DNA from: Pseudomonadota bacterium
Lineage (GTDB): Bacteria; Pseudomonadota; Alphaproteobacteria; Sphingomonadales; Sphingomonadaceae
DNA: 51,698 nt
Reading direction: 5' to 3'
Assembly (NCBI GenBank): GCA_023418595.1
Contig: JAEZZI010000028.1
Span: 1 to 51,698 of the forward strand
The translations under genes and the position numbers were made by a program. This document shows positions 1-7,890 of this stretch, piece by piece; the stretch's first letter is position 1, and every line of letters starts with the position of its first letter. Under the pieces are notes generated by a model. It searched no databases, had not been told where the DNA came from, and saw only the letters and a list, made by a program, of their open reading frames with translations.

Positions 1-125
1 TTGCCCGCCGGCTCAAGACGCTCAGCGGCCTCACACCCTACGAATACATCGCCAAGATCTGGACGTCAGAGCCAGGCCGGTTCATCGTCGACCCGATCCA
101 CCAGATGCCGGGACTAAACACCTAG
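1..125 (+). pseudogene. IS481-family transposase, C-terminal end (cut by window edge)
   Basis: Reading from base 3, the frame encodes about 40 residues ending at a TAG at 123-125. They include the segments RLKTLSGLTPYEYI and HQMPGLNT, which I recognise as the usual C-terminus of DDE transposases of the IS481 family. Only the tail lies in the window, so I cannot tell whether the upstream part is intact. The copy marks mobile DNA at the left edge. I could not identify a terminal inverted repeat in the bases after the stop. Confidence 0.75.
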
Positions 126-393
126 GCATCTACCATCAGAATTCGAGCTTAGTCCGAGGTTAGGAGTAATAGAGGTTGGGGTATCAGTCTCTGACCCGCA
201 GCTCGAGCGCATGATCAAGAACGTTCTAGAGTGGCGAGAGATCGGTCGGGTGACGCGGATATGGTGTCAATTCAAAGCGCGGATTGGACCATGAAGGGAA
301 ACGGCGCCGAATGTGTGGTCGGTTGTTAAGTCTGGACTACGGCATTTGTGCCGCAAAGGCCCCACATTAAGTTAGTGGCCGATTTTAGGCGTG
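126..393. other. Non-coding stretch between the transposase tail and the GGDEF-EAL gene
   Basis: I see no convincing gene here. It would contain the right end of the IS481-type element and the 3' flank of the convergent GGDEF-EAL gene. No clear terminal repeat or target duplication is visible without the other end of the element. Confidence 0.4.
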
Positions 394-2121
394 TCAGTTA
401 GCTTTGGCGGCGCACCTTAATGCGTAGCAGTCGACAATCTCCGATGCTGGCATTGGGCGGCCGTAGCGAAAGCCCTGCCCTTCCGAACACCCCAAAGCGA
501 TCAAGGCCTGTTCCTGTTTCGCCGTTTCGACGCCTTCCGCGATGACGGAAAGGTCAAGGCTTTGAGCCATGCAAATAACTGCCTTTACAATCGCGGCATC
601 GCGAGGCTCGCGGTCGATCGACGCGACAAAGCTGCGATCGACTTTTAACCGCGTGATCGGATATTTCTGGAGAAGGCTAAGGGACGCGAAACCGGTGCCG
701 AAATCATCGAATGCGACGCCGACCCCTAGCGCCCTGAGGTGACCAAGTGCTTTCGTCGACTGAGCGCTGTGTTGAAGCACGGTTGTCTCTGTGATCTCCA
801 GTTCTATTTGTTCGGGAGAGAGGTTATGCCTTTTCAAAGCTTCCGATACGATCGAGAGTAACCGGTCGGAGCGCAATTGAGCTGCAAAGAGATTAACTCC
901 AACGCGCTGCTTACCCAATCCAGCACGCTGCCAATCAGAAGCTGCGGCGCACGCTTGGTCAATCACCCATGTGCCGACGTCTTCCGCAATTGCGCTTTCT
1001 TCTAACACACTCATGAAGGTCTGCGGGGTAAGCAAGCCGTGCTGCGGATGGCGCCATCGCAAGAGTGCTTCAGCGCCGGTAAGACCGCCGTCATCAAGAT
1101 CAACTTGTGGCTGATACCAAAGCTCGAACTCGGAATTTGCAAGGGCCTGGCGAAGCTCCGAACCAAGACGGAGTCGCTGTTCCGCACTGTTTTGCATGGC
1201 TCGAACGAAGAAGGTACGAGTGCCACCACCATTGGCCTTTGCGCTGTACAGCGCCAGATCGGCGCAAGACAGAAGGACTTCGACTTCGACTGCATCGTGC
1301 GGTGACATGCCGATGCCGATGCTGGTGCCTACGTAAATTGATTGACCGCCAAGTTCAAAAGCGGGGGTCAATACATCGAAAATGTCTTTAGCAAGCGCAT
1401 CGACCAGTACGGGGTCTGAGCAATCTGCAAGCAGAATGGCAAATTCGTCCCCCCCGAGACGGGCGACGAATGCTGAAGGGCCCACAGCTCGTTTCAGGCG
1501 CTCTGCGACCGATGTTAGCAGTGCGTCACCGACAGAGTGGCCAAGCGTGTCGTTGACATGCTTGAAGCCATCCAGGTCGAGCAGAAGCAAGGAGCACGGC
1601 ACGCGAGCAATGTCCGCCGCGAGCCGATCGAGAAGCGCGTTGCGATTGGGCAAAGACGTTAGCGTGTCGCAGTGCGCAAGATGCTCCAGCCGTTTCCTTG
1701 CTGAGTGCCGGTCGGCAATGTCGCGAAGCAGCGCGCCAAACATCGGCTTACCGTCTTCGAACCACATGGAGAGCGAGAGATCGACTGGAATCTCACTCCC
1801 ATCAGCGTGCAGCGCAAGAATATCGACCGGATGTCCTGCTAGTCGCGCCTGTCCAGTCTGAACCGCCCTGGCAAGACCAGCGTCATGCGCAGCGCGGAGT
1901 TTAGGCGGTATGATGATGGAAAGTGGTTGGCCGATCGCTTCCTCAACTGTGTATCCGAAGAGCTCCTCTGCAGCGGTATTCCAAGACACGATCAAATTTT
2001 CAGCGTTCGCACAAACAGCTGCGGTTGCTGAATGGGCAAGCATCTGCTCGTAGCGACGCCCGGTCTGATCTTGACCCGGAGCCCCAGTTTCGAACGTTCG
2101 CGTGTTCTGATCTCGCCGCAT
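394..2121 (-). CDS. PAS-GGDEF-EAL cyclic-di-GMP signalling protein
   Basis: This 575-residue protein has an N-terminal PAS domain (about 25-140), a GGDEF domain (about 150-310, motif GGDEF at 223-227) and an EAL domain (about 325-570, motif EALLRW at 351-356). The metal-site segments EITET, DDFGTG and AEGVET are also present. GGDEF domains make and EAL domains hydrolyse cyclic-di-GMP, and both motifs look intact, so the protein could do either or both under PAS control. I see no RxxD inhibitory site just before GGDEF. There are no membrane segments, so it should be cytoplasmic. It stands alone between an IS481 remnant and a tRNA fragment, which suggests it was acquired as cargo. The ATG start at 2121 is the only good candidate. 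Confidence 0.93.
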   Translation of the reverse strand: MRRDQNTRTFETGAPGQDQTGRRYEQMLAHSATAAVCANAENLIVSWNTAAEELFGYTVEEAIGQPLSIIIPPKLRAAHDAGLARAVQTGQARLAGHPVDILALHADGSEIPVDLSLSMWFEDGKPMFGALLRDIADRHSARKRLEHLAHCDTLTSLPNRNALLDRLAADIARVPCSLLLLDLDGFKHVNDTLGHSVGDALLTSVAERLKRAVGPSAFVARLGGDEFAILLADCSDPVLVDALAKDIFDVLTPAFELGGQSIYVGTSIGIGMSPHDAVEVEVLLSCADLALYSAKANGGGTRTFFVRAMQNSAEQRLRLGSELRQALANSEFELWYQPQVDLDDGGLTGAEALLRWRHPQHGLLTPQTFMSVLEESAIAEDVGTWVIDQACAAASDWQRAGLGKQRVGVNLFAAQLRSDRLLSIVSEALKRHNLSPEQIELEITETTVLQHSAQSTKALGHLRALGVGVAFDDFGTGFASLSLLQKYPITRLKVDRSFVASIDREPRDAAIVKAVICMAQSLDLSVIAEGVETAKQEQALIALGCSEGQGFRYGRPMPASEIVDCYALRCAAKAN

Positions 2122-2725
2122 TGCCCTGCCTCCGACTCGCTTATGGCGAGCGGTGGTTAATCTTTCGTCGAGCAGGCGGGGCGTAATGCTTCAGACAAAG
2201 GGTGACTGCAGATTTCGTGCGCACTCGCACTTGCAAACTGTTTGCTTTGAATAGGTCCTGATAGCGGTTATTCCGATTTCTAGGATAAAAGGGCCCTGCC
2301 GTTTCCAAAGCCATCGAACCACCTATTTCGAAGGGAAATGTTCTCGCCAGGAGGATTGGGGCAATCACCGCCGTAGCGGTTAGCGTCGAGGCCAGTCTGC
2401 CGGCCCGCGGCGAAGGCGGCATCAAGAGCTTCGTCTTCATCTGTCGGTAACATCGTGTGTCGAACCCAGCGCGAAGAAAAAGTAATTGGGGATCACCAAA
2501 AAATTATGACCGCGACCCCGATATCCACCGATACCTGCCACCGATCCTTCGTCTTAACAAACGTCCGCTTCTAGGATCGCCACATTCCGAAGCGAATGGC
2601 TGGAAGTAGGGCGCAAACCAGTCGCTTAAAAACACCACTGGACACATACCCAAAACCGACTCACAAGGGCATTGCGATCCCGCAAAACCCGCGGAAATCC
2701 GTGGGTCGAGGGGGCAGGTATTTCG
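2122..2725. other. Intergenic region upstream of the GGDEF-EAL gene
   Basis: About 600 bases without a gene I can support. The left part should hold the promoter of the minus-strand GGDEF-EAL gene. A 99-codon minus-strand frame at 2141-2440 has a hydrophobic stretch but no ribosome binding site or recognisable family. Near the right end an 8-bp hairpin (ACCCGCGG-AAAT-CCGTGGGT, 2687-2706, one G-T pair) precedes the tRNA fragment. Base composition is more even here than in the coding DNA to the right. Confidence 0.4.
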
Positions 2726-2750
2726 GGTTCGAATCCTGTCTCCCCGACCA
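2726..2750 (+). pseudogene. 3' fragment of a tRNA gene (probable old attachment site)
   Basis: The bases GGTTCGAATCC form a canonical T-loop followed by an acceptor 3' strand (CTCCCCG), a discriminator A and CCA. A full tRNA would need a 5' strand CGGGGAG about 70-90 bases upstream, and none exists. The expected 5' half of the T-stem (ACAGG) is replaced by TCGGG, so identity to a tRNA breaks off inside the T-arm. Such a 3'-only piece is the classic scar left by an element that integrated at a tRNA 3' end. The C1-G72 acceptor pair and this 3' end fit tRNA-Pro best, but I cannot confirm the isoacceptor. A weak GC hairpin and seven T bases (2770-2776) follow, like an original tRNA terminator. 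Confidence 0.6.
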
Positions 2751-2775
2751 TCATGGCGCGGATCGGCGCTTTTTT

Positions 2776-3327
2776 TCAGAGTTCCAGCATCCGCCATTCG
2801 CCGGGAGCGAGCCCGTCGAGTGTCCACCCGCCGATCCGCCAGCGGATCAGGCGCAGCGTCGGATGGCCGACGGCGGCGGTCATCCGTCGGACCTGACGGT
2901 TTTTTCCTTCGCGGATCGTGAGTTCCAGCCAGCAGTCGGGGATCGACTTCCGCTCGCGAATGGGCGGATTGCGCGGCCATAACGCGGGGGGATCGATCGC
3001 CCGCGCCTGTGCCGGGCGTGTCGTACCGTCCTTCAGGGCGACGCCACGCATCAGTCGATCGATCGCATTTTGATCGGGAATGCCTTCGACCTGGACGAGG
3101 TAAGTCTTGGGCAGTTTGAACCGCGGATCGGCGATGCGCGCCTGGGTCGGGCCATGATCGGTCAGGATCAACAGCCCCTCGCTGTCGCGGTCGAGCCGCC
3201 CGGCGGGATAGAAGTCGGGCATTGCGATCACGTCCGACAGGGTATCGCGCGTCGCGCCACCATCGCCGCGATCGGTGAACTGCGACAACATGCCATAGGG
3301 TTTGTTGAGCAGCAGCAGGCGCGGCAT
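2776..3327 (-). CDS. rluE: 23S rRNA pseudouridine synthase, RluE-like
   Basis: A 183-residue RluE-type enzyme, which isomerises uridine 2457 of 23S rRNA in E. coli. The N-terminal NKPYGMLSQFTD, the catalytic motif GRLDRDSEGLLIL (catalytic Asp within GRLD), the RNPPIRERKSIP segment and the C-terminal EGKNRQVRRM all match the family. No S4 domain precedes the catalytic domain, as expected for RluE. I chose the ATG at 3327 because the alignable sequence starts there; a longer frame continues upstream into the carbonic anhydrase gene and is not conserved. The gene sits 13 bases downstream of the carbonic anhydrase gene on the same strand and may be co-transcribed with it. Confidence 0.93.
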   Translation of the reverse strand: MPRLLLLNKPYGMLSQFTDRGDGGATRDTLSDVIAMPDFYPAGRLDRDSEGLLILTDHGPTQARIADPRFKLPKTYLVQVEGIPDQNAIDRLMRGVALKDGTTRPAQARAIDPPALWPRNPPIRERKSIPDCWLELTIREGKNRQVRRMTAAVGHPTLRLIRWRIGGWTLDGLAPGEWRMLEL

Positions 3328-3340
3328 GGGGGGTCGGCCC

Positions 3341-3973
3341 TTATGCGGGCGCGAATTCGCCGCTGCGTTCGTCCATGACGTGCAGCACACCGTCGGCAAT
3401 CGCGAAATAGGCGCCGTGGAGCTTGAGCTTTCCGCTGCGCTCGCGGTCCGGCACGAACGGGAAGGTCCGAAGGTTCGCCAGCGAAACCCGGACGGTTTCC
3501 AGCTCCAGCGCGCGGATCGCTTCAGGCCCGTCGCCATGTTCGGCGAACACGCGCCCGCGCGCGTCGTCGAGCAGGTCGATCCAGTGGGCGATGAAGCCGC
3601 CGCTTCCCGGTTCGGCATCCTTGAAACATTGCGACAGCGCGGCATGGACGCCGCCGCATGCGCCGTGGCCCATCAACACGATCTCCTCGACCTCCAGCTG
3701 GGTCACCGCGAATTCGAGCGCGGCGGAGACGCCGTGGCGCCCGCCGCCCGTTTCGAACGGCGGCACCAGATTGGCGACGTTGCGCACGACGAATATTTCG
3801 CCCGGAGAGGTGTCGAAGATCTGGGCCGGGTCGACCCGGCTGTCGGAACAGGCGATCACCATCACCTTGGGGCTTTGCCCTGCGCTCAGCGTCTGCCAGC
3901 GGGCGCGTTCGGTCGCCCATTCCTGGTCGCGAAAGCGGTGATATCCCTGGACGAGTTCTGCGAATCCGGTCAT
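3341..3973 (-). CDS. Beta-class carbonic anhydrase
   Basis: A 210-residue enzyme that interconverts CO2 and bicarbonate. The zinc site is visible: Cys42 with Asp44 and Arg46 in ACSDSR, and His103 and Cys106 in GHGACGG. Length and the absence of a signal peptide indicate a cytosolic enzyme supplying bicarbonate to carboxylases. The start is uncertain: I used the ATG at 3973 because family members begin near MTxF, but an in-frame ATG at 3985 has a GAGG about 12 bases upstream. It is transcribed divergently from lipA, with a short shared promoter region. Confidence 0.93.
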   Translation of the reverse strand: MTGFAELVQGYHRFRDQEWATERARWQTLSAGQSPKVMVIACSDSRVDPAQIFDTSPGEIFVVRNVANLVPPFETGGGRHGVSAALEFAVTQLEVEEIVLMGHGACGGVHAALSQCFKDAEPGSGGFIAHWIDLLDDARGRVFAEHGDGPEAIRALELETVRVSLANLRTFPFVPDRERSGKLKLHGAYFAIADGVLHVMDERSGEFAPA

Positions 3974-4055
3974 GCGCGCATCCATAGCGCGTGCAGGCCT
4001 CGGCGCAAACGCCCGGCGCTTGTGCCGCCGCCTGTCCGTGGCTATCTCGCGAGGC

Positions 4056-4994
4056 ATGAACGACCCGACGCCCGTTGTCCGCCCGCCCCGTCAGCGCAAG
4101 CCCGACTGGATTCGCGTGAAAGCGCCGACGTCCGCAGGCTTTGCCGAAACCAAGGCGCTGATGCGAGCGAAGAAGCTGACGACGGTATGCGAAGAGGCTG
4201 CGTGCCCGAACATCGGCGAATGCTGGACCAAGAAGCACGCGACGGTGATGATCCTGGGCGATACCTGCACCCGCGCCTGCGCCTTCTGCAACGTCAAGAC
4301 GGGGATGCCGCGCGCGGTCGATGCAAAGGAACCCGATCACGTCGCCGAGGTCGCGGTGCAGATGGGGCTCCAGCACATCGTCATCACCTCGGTCGATCGC
4401 GACGACCTGCCCGATGGCGGCGCGTCGCAATTCGTGAAGGTCATCCGCGCAATCCGCGCCGCCGCCCCCGCGACCACGATCGAAATCCTGACCCCCGATT
4501 TCCGCAACAAGGCCGACGCCGCGGTCGAGGCGATCGTCGAGGCGCGGCCCGATGTCTATAACCACAATCTGGAAACCGTGCCGCGGCTCTACCCGACGAT
4601 CCGCCCCGGCGCGCGTTATTACGCGTCGCTGCGCTTGCTGGAGAGCGTCAAGAAGCACGATCCGTCGATCTTCACCAAATCGGGCGTGATGCTGGGGCTG
4701 GGCGAACAGCGGCTGGAGGTGCATCAGGTGATGGACGACATGCGCTCCGCCGATGTCGATTTCCTGACGATGGGCCAGTATCTGCAACCCACGCCGCGCC
4801 ACGCCAAGGTCGAGGATTTCGTGACGCCGCAGGCGTTCGACGCCTATGCCGCGATCGCGCGGGCGAAGGGCTTCCTGCTGGTCGCATCCTCGCCGCTGAC
4901 CCGCTCCAGCTATCACGCCGGCGACGATTTCGAAAAGCTGCGCGCCAATCGCGAAGCGAAGCTGGCGCGGAGCGGGAAGGGCGTTCGCGCCTGA
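4056..4994 (+). CDS. lipA: Lipoyl synthase LipA
   Basis: A 312-residue radical-SAM enzyme that inserts two sulfurs into protein-bound octanoyl groups to make lipoate for pyruvate and 2-oxoglutarate dehydrogenases. The auxiliary cluster cysteines C45, C50 and C56 (CEEAACPNIGEC) and the radical-SAM cysteines C71, C75 and C78 (CTRACAFC) are all present. The conserved lipoyl synthase segment VYNHNLETVPRLYP and a C-terminal SSPLTRSSYHA, which carries the family RSSY motif, are also visible. I chose the ATG at 4056; the frame is open further upstream but runs into the carbonic anhydrase 5' end. Its TGA overlaps the ATG of the next gene by one base, implying translational coupling. Confidence 0.97.
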   Translation: MNDPTPVVRPPRQRKPDWIRVKAPTSAGFAETKALMRAKKLTTVCEEAACPNIGECWTKKHATVMILGDTCTRACAFCNVKTGMPRAVDAKEPDHVAEVAVQMGLQHIVITSVDRDDLPDGGASQFVKVIRAIRAAAPATTIEILTPDFRNKADAAVEAIVEARPDVYNHNLETVPRLYPTIRPGARYYASLRLLESVKKHDPSIFTKSGVMLGLGEQRLEVHQVMDDMRSADVDFLTMGQYLQPTPRHAKVEDFVTPQAFDAYAAIARAKGFLLVASSPLTRSSYHAGDDFEKLRANREAKLARSGKGVRA

Positions 4995-5449
4995 TGCCCA
5001 AACATACCGAGACCCGGCATCTCCCCTATACGCCGGAACAGATGTTCGACATGGTCGCCGATGTCGGCCGCTATGGCGAGTTCCTGCCCTGGGTCAGCGC
5101 GATCCGGGTGCGGTCGGACAGCGAAACCGAAATGGTCGCCGACATGATCGTCGGATTCAAAGGACTGCGCGAGACGTTCACGTCGAAGGTCGACAAGCAG
5201 CGTCCCCGCCACATCCGCGTCGATTATGTCGACGGGCCGCTCAAATATCTCAACAATGACTGGACGTTCCGCGCGGATGATGACGGCGGTTGTTACGTCG
5301 ATTTCTGCGTCGATTTCGCATTCAAGAACCGGATGTTCGAAATGCTGGCGGGGCAGGTGTTCGACCGGGCGCTGCGCAAGATGATCGGCGCGTTCGAGGA
5401 CCGGGCGCGGGTGCTTTACGGCGAGGGCGGGGCGTCCTCCGCCGCCTGA
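4994..5449 (+). CDS. RatA/Coq10-type SRPBCC protein
   Basis: A 151-residue protein of the RatA/Coq10 branch of the SRPBCC (START-like) lipid-binding fold. The segments TPEQMFDMVADVGRYGEFLPW and VDFAFKNRMFEMLAGQVFDRA are characteristic. Coq10-type members bind ubiquinone or help its function in respiration; the E. coli relative RatA was reported to block ribosome subunit joining, but the ubiquinone role is more likely here. It overlaps lipA by one base, an arrangement common in alphaproteobacteria. Its 3' end overlaps the convergent pncC gene by 34 bases. Confidence 0.9.
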   Translation: MPKHTETRHLPYTPEQMFDMVADVGRYGEFLPWVSAIRVRSDSETEMVADMIVGFKGLRETFTSKVDKQRPRHIRVDYVDGPLKYLNNDWTFRADDDGGCYVDFCVDFAFKNRMFEMLAGQVFDRALRKMIGAFEDRARVLYGEGGASSAA

Positions 5450-5970
5450 TCGTCGCCCAGCGGGTTGGCGCCGGGCATCAGCAGATCGAGCGCGCACAAC
5501 GCCGCCTGAAGCCGGATTGCGCCGCGGCCCTCATCGTCGAACCTGCGCTCGTCGGCGACCACGTCGCGCGGATCGTTGCCGCGTTCGGCGCGCGCGAAGA
5601 CCACCGTGCCGACCGGCTTCATCTCGCTTCCGCCGCCCGGCCCGGCAATGCCGGTGATCGCCACCGCAACATCGGCCTGAGAATGCTTGAGTGCACCCTG
5701 CGCCATGCTCCACGCCACCGCCACCGATACCGCGCCGAAGGTTTCGACCAGATCGGACGGCACGTCGATCGCGCCCAGCTTGGCTTCGTTCGAATAGGTG
5801 ACGAAGCCGATGTCGAACACGTCCGACGAGCCCGGAATTTCGGTCAGCGCCGCCGACACCAGCCCGCCGGTGCAGCTTTCGGCGAGCGCGATGCGACGAC
5901 CGGCGGCGCGGTTCGCGTCAACGACCCGCCGCGCGGCATCGACCAGTTTGGCGGGCAGCACGTTCTCCAT
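5416..5970 (-). CDS. pncC: CinA C-terminal family nicotinamide-nucleotide amidohydrolase
   Basis: A 184-residue stand-alone CinA C-terminal domain. Such enzymes (PncC) deamidate nicotinamide mononucleotide to nicotinate mononucleotide in NAD recycling. The motifs AESCTGG and GIAGPGGG, with VGTVVFA, are intact. The N-terminal molybdopterin-like CinA domain is absent, which is usual for this form. It overlaps the upstream gene by one base and is the last gene of an ispDF operon. The last 20 or so residues are low-complexity and acidic and extend into the convergent RatA-like gene. Confidence 0.9.
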   Translation of the reverse strand: MENVLPAKLVDAARRVVDANRAAGRRIALAESCTGGLVSAALTEIPGSSDVFDIGFVTYSNEAKLGAIDVPSDLVETFGAVSVAVAWSMAQGALKHSQADVAVAITGIAGPGGGSEMKPVGTVVFARAERGNDPRDVVADERRFDDEGRGAIRLQAALCALDLLMPGANPLGDDQAAEDAPPSP

Positions 5971-6515
5971 CAGGCGGCGGCCGGGCAGATACGCAGGCGG
6001 CTCGGCACGCGATTGCGCATCTCGGACCGTTCGTCATTGGTCGCGACCTGAGCGAACAATACGGCAAGCCCCGCCAGATTTCGGGCAGGCAGCGGCTCCA
6101 TCAGCGTGACGGCGCGGTCGATCGTGGTGCAATCCTGAGCACGGATTTCCTTGACCAGCAACTCGGTCATCATCGTGCCGACCAGCGGTGCGGCGAAATC
6201 CGAATCGAGCATCGAGCTCGCCTCGGGCTGAATTTTGGCGATCGCGCGCTTGGCGGTCGGCCACGCGCCGCGAGATTCCGCCTGATATTTTGCGAGGAAC
6301 GGGCTCGACAGGCGACGGAGCATCGCGTTCTGGGGCAGGTTCGCGGCGCAGAGCTGGCCGGTGCGCTGGAGCATTTCGGGGGCGACGAACAGGAACAGCG
6401 CCTCGGCTTCTTGCGTCGTCACGCAATTGCGGCTGGCCTGTTCAGCCTGCGCGATCGGCGCGGCGACGATCGCGGCGAGCGCGGCGGTCAGGCCGATGAA
6501 CGGGATACGCTTCAT
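5970..6515 (-). CDS. Exported hypothetical protein between ispDF and pncC
   Basis: A 181-residue protein I do not recognise. It starts with a clear signal peptide (MKR, a hydrophobic core to about residue 20, then AQAE), so it should be exported to the periplasm. Four cysteines remain after cleavage, at least some of which could form disulfides. The rest looks helical. It overlaps ispDF by four bases (ATGA) and pncC by one, so it is translated as part of that operon. This position suggests a lineage-specific passenger rather than an isoprenoid enzyme. Confidence 0.8.
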   Translation of the reverse strand: MKRIPFIGLTAALAAIVAAPIAQAEQASRNCVTTQEAEALFLFVAPEMLQRTGQLCAANLPQNAMLRRLSSPFLAKYQAESRGAWPTAKRAIAKIQPEASSMLDSDFAAPLVGTMMTELLVKEIRAQDCTTIDRAVTLMEPLPARNLAGLAVLFAQVATNDERSEMRNRVPSRLRICPAAA

Positions 6516-7798
6516 ATACTGGAAACCCCTGAAAAACGGACGGTGGCGACGGCCTGAGCGGCGATGCCTTCGCCGCGCCCGGTGAAACCGAGCCGTTCGG
6601 TCGTCGTCGCCTTGATGCTAACCCGCGCATCCGGCAGCCGCAACAGATCGCCGATCCGCGCGCGCATCGCGTCCCGGTGCGGCCCGATCTTGGGCGCCTC
6701 GCAGATCAGCGTCAGGTCGACAAAGGTGACGCGTCCGCCCTCCGCCTCGACCAGGGATGCGGCGTGCTGGAGGAACTGCGCCGAATCCGCGCCGCGCCAT
6801 TTGAGATCGCTCGGCGGGAAATGCGTGCCGATATCCCCCGCCGCGATCGTGCCGAGCAGCGCATCGGTGATGGCGTGGAGCGCGACATCGGCGTCGCTGT
6901 GCCCGGCCAGCCCTTTGTCGTGCGGGATGCGGATGCCGCCCAGCCACAATTCTTCTCCGGCCGCCAGACGATGCACGTCATAACCGCTGGCGGAGCGATA
7001 TTCGGGCGCGGCGGCAACGCGCGCCTCCGCCCCGGCAAAGTCGGTCGGATAAGTCAATTTCTCAAGCATCTTGTCGCCTTGCACGAGGATGACGTCATGG
7101 CCGCTCGCCCTCGCAATCTGAGCATCGTCGGTGGCGTCGGCACCGGCGGGCCACTGGCGATGCGCGGCGAGAATGGCGTCGAAGCGAAACGCCTGCGGGG
7201 TCTGGATGCGATGGAGGTTGTCGCGGGATACGACCTCCTCCAGCATCCCCGAACGCCGCGATCCGTTCGTTTCGAGCGAAGTCGAGAAACGTGAGCTAGG
7301 CGCTTGTAAGCGTTTCTCGACTTCGCTCGAAACGACCGGGGAGGGCGTAACAGTAGAGATAGGACGGGCGGAGGCAGCACCCCTAGCCAACGTATCGGCG
7401 ATCGGCAGGGCAGGCACCGCACTCGCGTCCCGGTCCAACGCCGCGATCAGTCGGTCGACCACCGCCGCCGGGACGAAAGGCCGCGCGGCGTCGTGGATCA
7501 GCACCCGCGAAACGTTACTGTCGGCAAGATATTCCAGGCCACGCCGCACCGAATCCCGCCGCGTCGCGCCGCCCTCGACCCATTCGACCTCACCCAGCGC
7601 TTCCCTGAGCAAATCCTGCTGCCCGGCACCGATCACCAACACCACTCGGTCGATCCCTGGATGCGCGGTCAGCGCACGGTGACTGTACGCGACCAGCGCC
7701 CTGCCGCCGACGCGCGCGAATTGCTTGGGCAGCGCCTGCCCCGAACGCTCGCCGCGCCCGGCGGCGACGATCAGCGCGACGGTGGTTCCCTGTTCCAT
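6512..7798 (-). CDS. ispDF: Bifunctional IspD-IspF isoprenoid enzyme with in-frame palindromic insertion
   Basis: A 428-residue fusion of IspD (MEP cytidylyltransferase, about 1-260) and IspF (MECDP synthase, about 270-428), two steps of the MEP pathway. IspD shows AAGRGERSG and HDAARPFV. IspF shows the metal-binding GYDVHRL and GHSDADVALHAITDAL. The fusion is typical of alphaproteobacteria. Between LPIADTLARG and the conserved DNLHRIQTPQAF lie roughly 35-40 extra residues, including VVSSEVEKR and RFSTSLETNGS. These are encoded by a perfect inverted repeat at 7267-7335 and keep the reading frame. The insertion falls in a loop before the conserved TPQ segment, so the enzyme is probably still active, as expected for an essential gene. 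I chose the ATG at 7798; the frame is open to 7888. Confidence 0.95.
   Translation of the reverse strand: MEQGTTVALIVAAGRGERSGQALPKQFARVGGRALVAYSHRALTAHPGIDRVVLVIGAGQQDLLREALGEVEWVEGGATRRDSVRRGLEYLADSNVSRVLIHDAARPFVPAAVVDRLIAALDRDASAVPALPIADTLARGAASARPISTVTPSPVVSSEVEKRLQAPSSRFSTSLETNGSRRSGMLEEVVSRDNLHRIQTPQAFRFDAILAAHRQWPAGADATDDAQIARASGHDVILVQGDKMLEKLTYPTDFAGAEARVAAAPEYRSASGYDVHRLAAGEELWLGGIRIPHDKGLAGHSDADVALHAITDALLGTIAAGDIGTHFPPSDLKWRGADSAQFLQHAASLVEAEGGRVTFVDLTLICEAPKIGPHRDAMRARIGDLLRLPDARVSIKATTTERLGFTGRGEGIAAQAVATVRFSGVSSI
7267..7335. repeat. Palindromic repeat element inside ispDF
   Basis: A perfect 25-bp inverted repeat (7267-7291 and 7311-7335) separated by 19 bases. The arm contains CGAGCGAAGTCGAGAAACG. 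It lies wholly inside the ispDF reading frame on the minus strand, encodes part of an extra peptide absent from other IspD proteins I know, and adds no stop codon. Its structure resembles the palindromic repeats scattered through sphingomonad intergenic DNA, and its behaviour resembles the in-frame palindromic elements of Rickettsia. Confidence 0.9.
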
Positions 7799-7890
7799 CG
7801 CCCCATCTGCTAGCGGAGCGCGGGCAACGCCGCCAGCCTTGCGCGCACGCGGCGCTTCGACTATGGGCTGCCCGTTTTTCAGGCACATCG

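Noticed and set aside
2141..2440. 99-codon minus-strand frame with a hydrophobic N-terminal part
   Set aside because: No ribosome binding site, no recognisable family and odd C-terminal composition; probably chance.
2440..2760. Possible tmRNA, because a CCA end and T-loop follow a hairpin
   Set aside because: No matching 5' acceptor strand or tag-coding region on either side, and the permuted alphaproteobacterial form would need a coding piece just downstream, where only a T tract is found.
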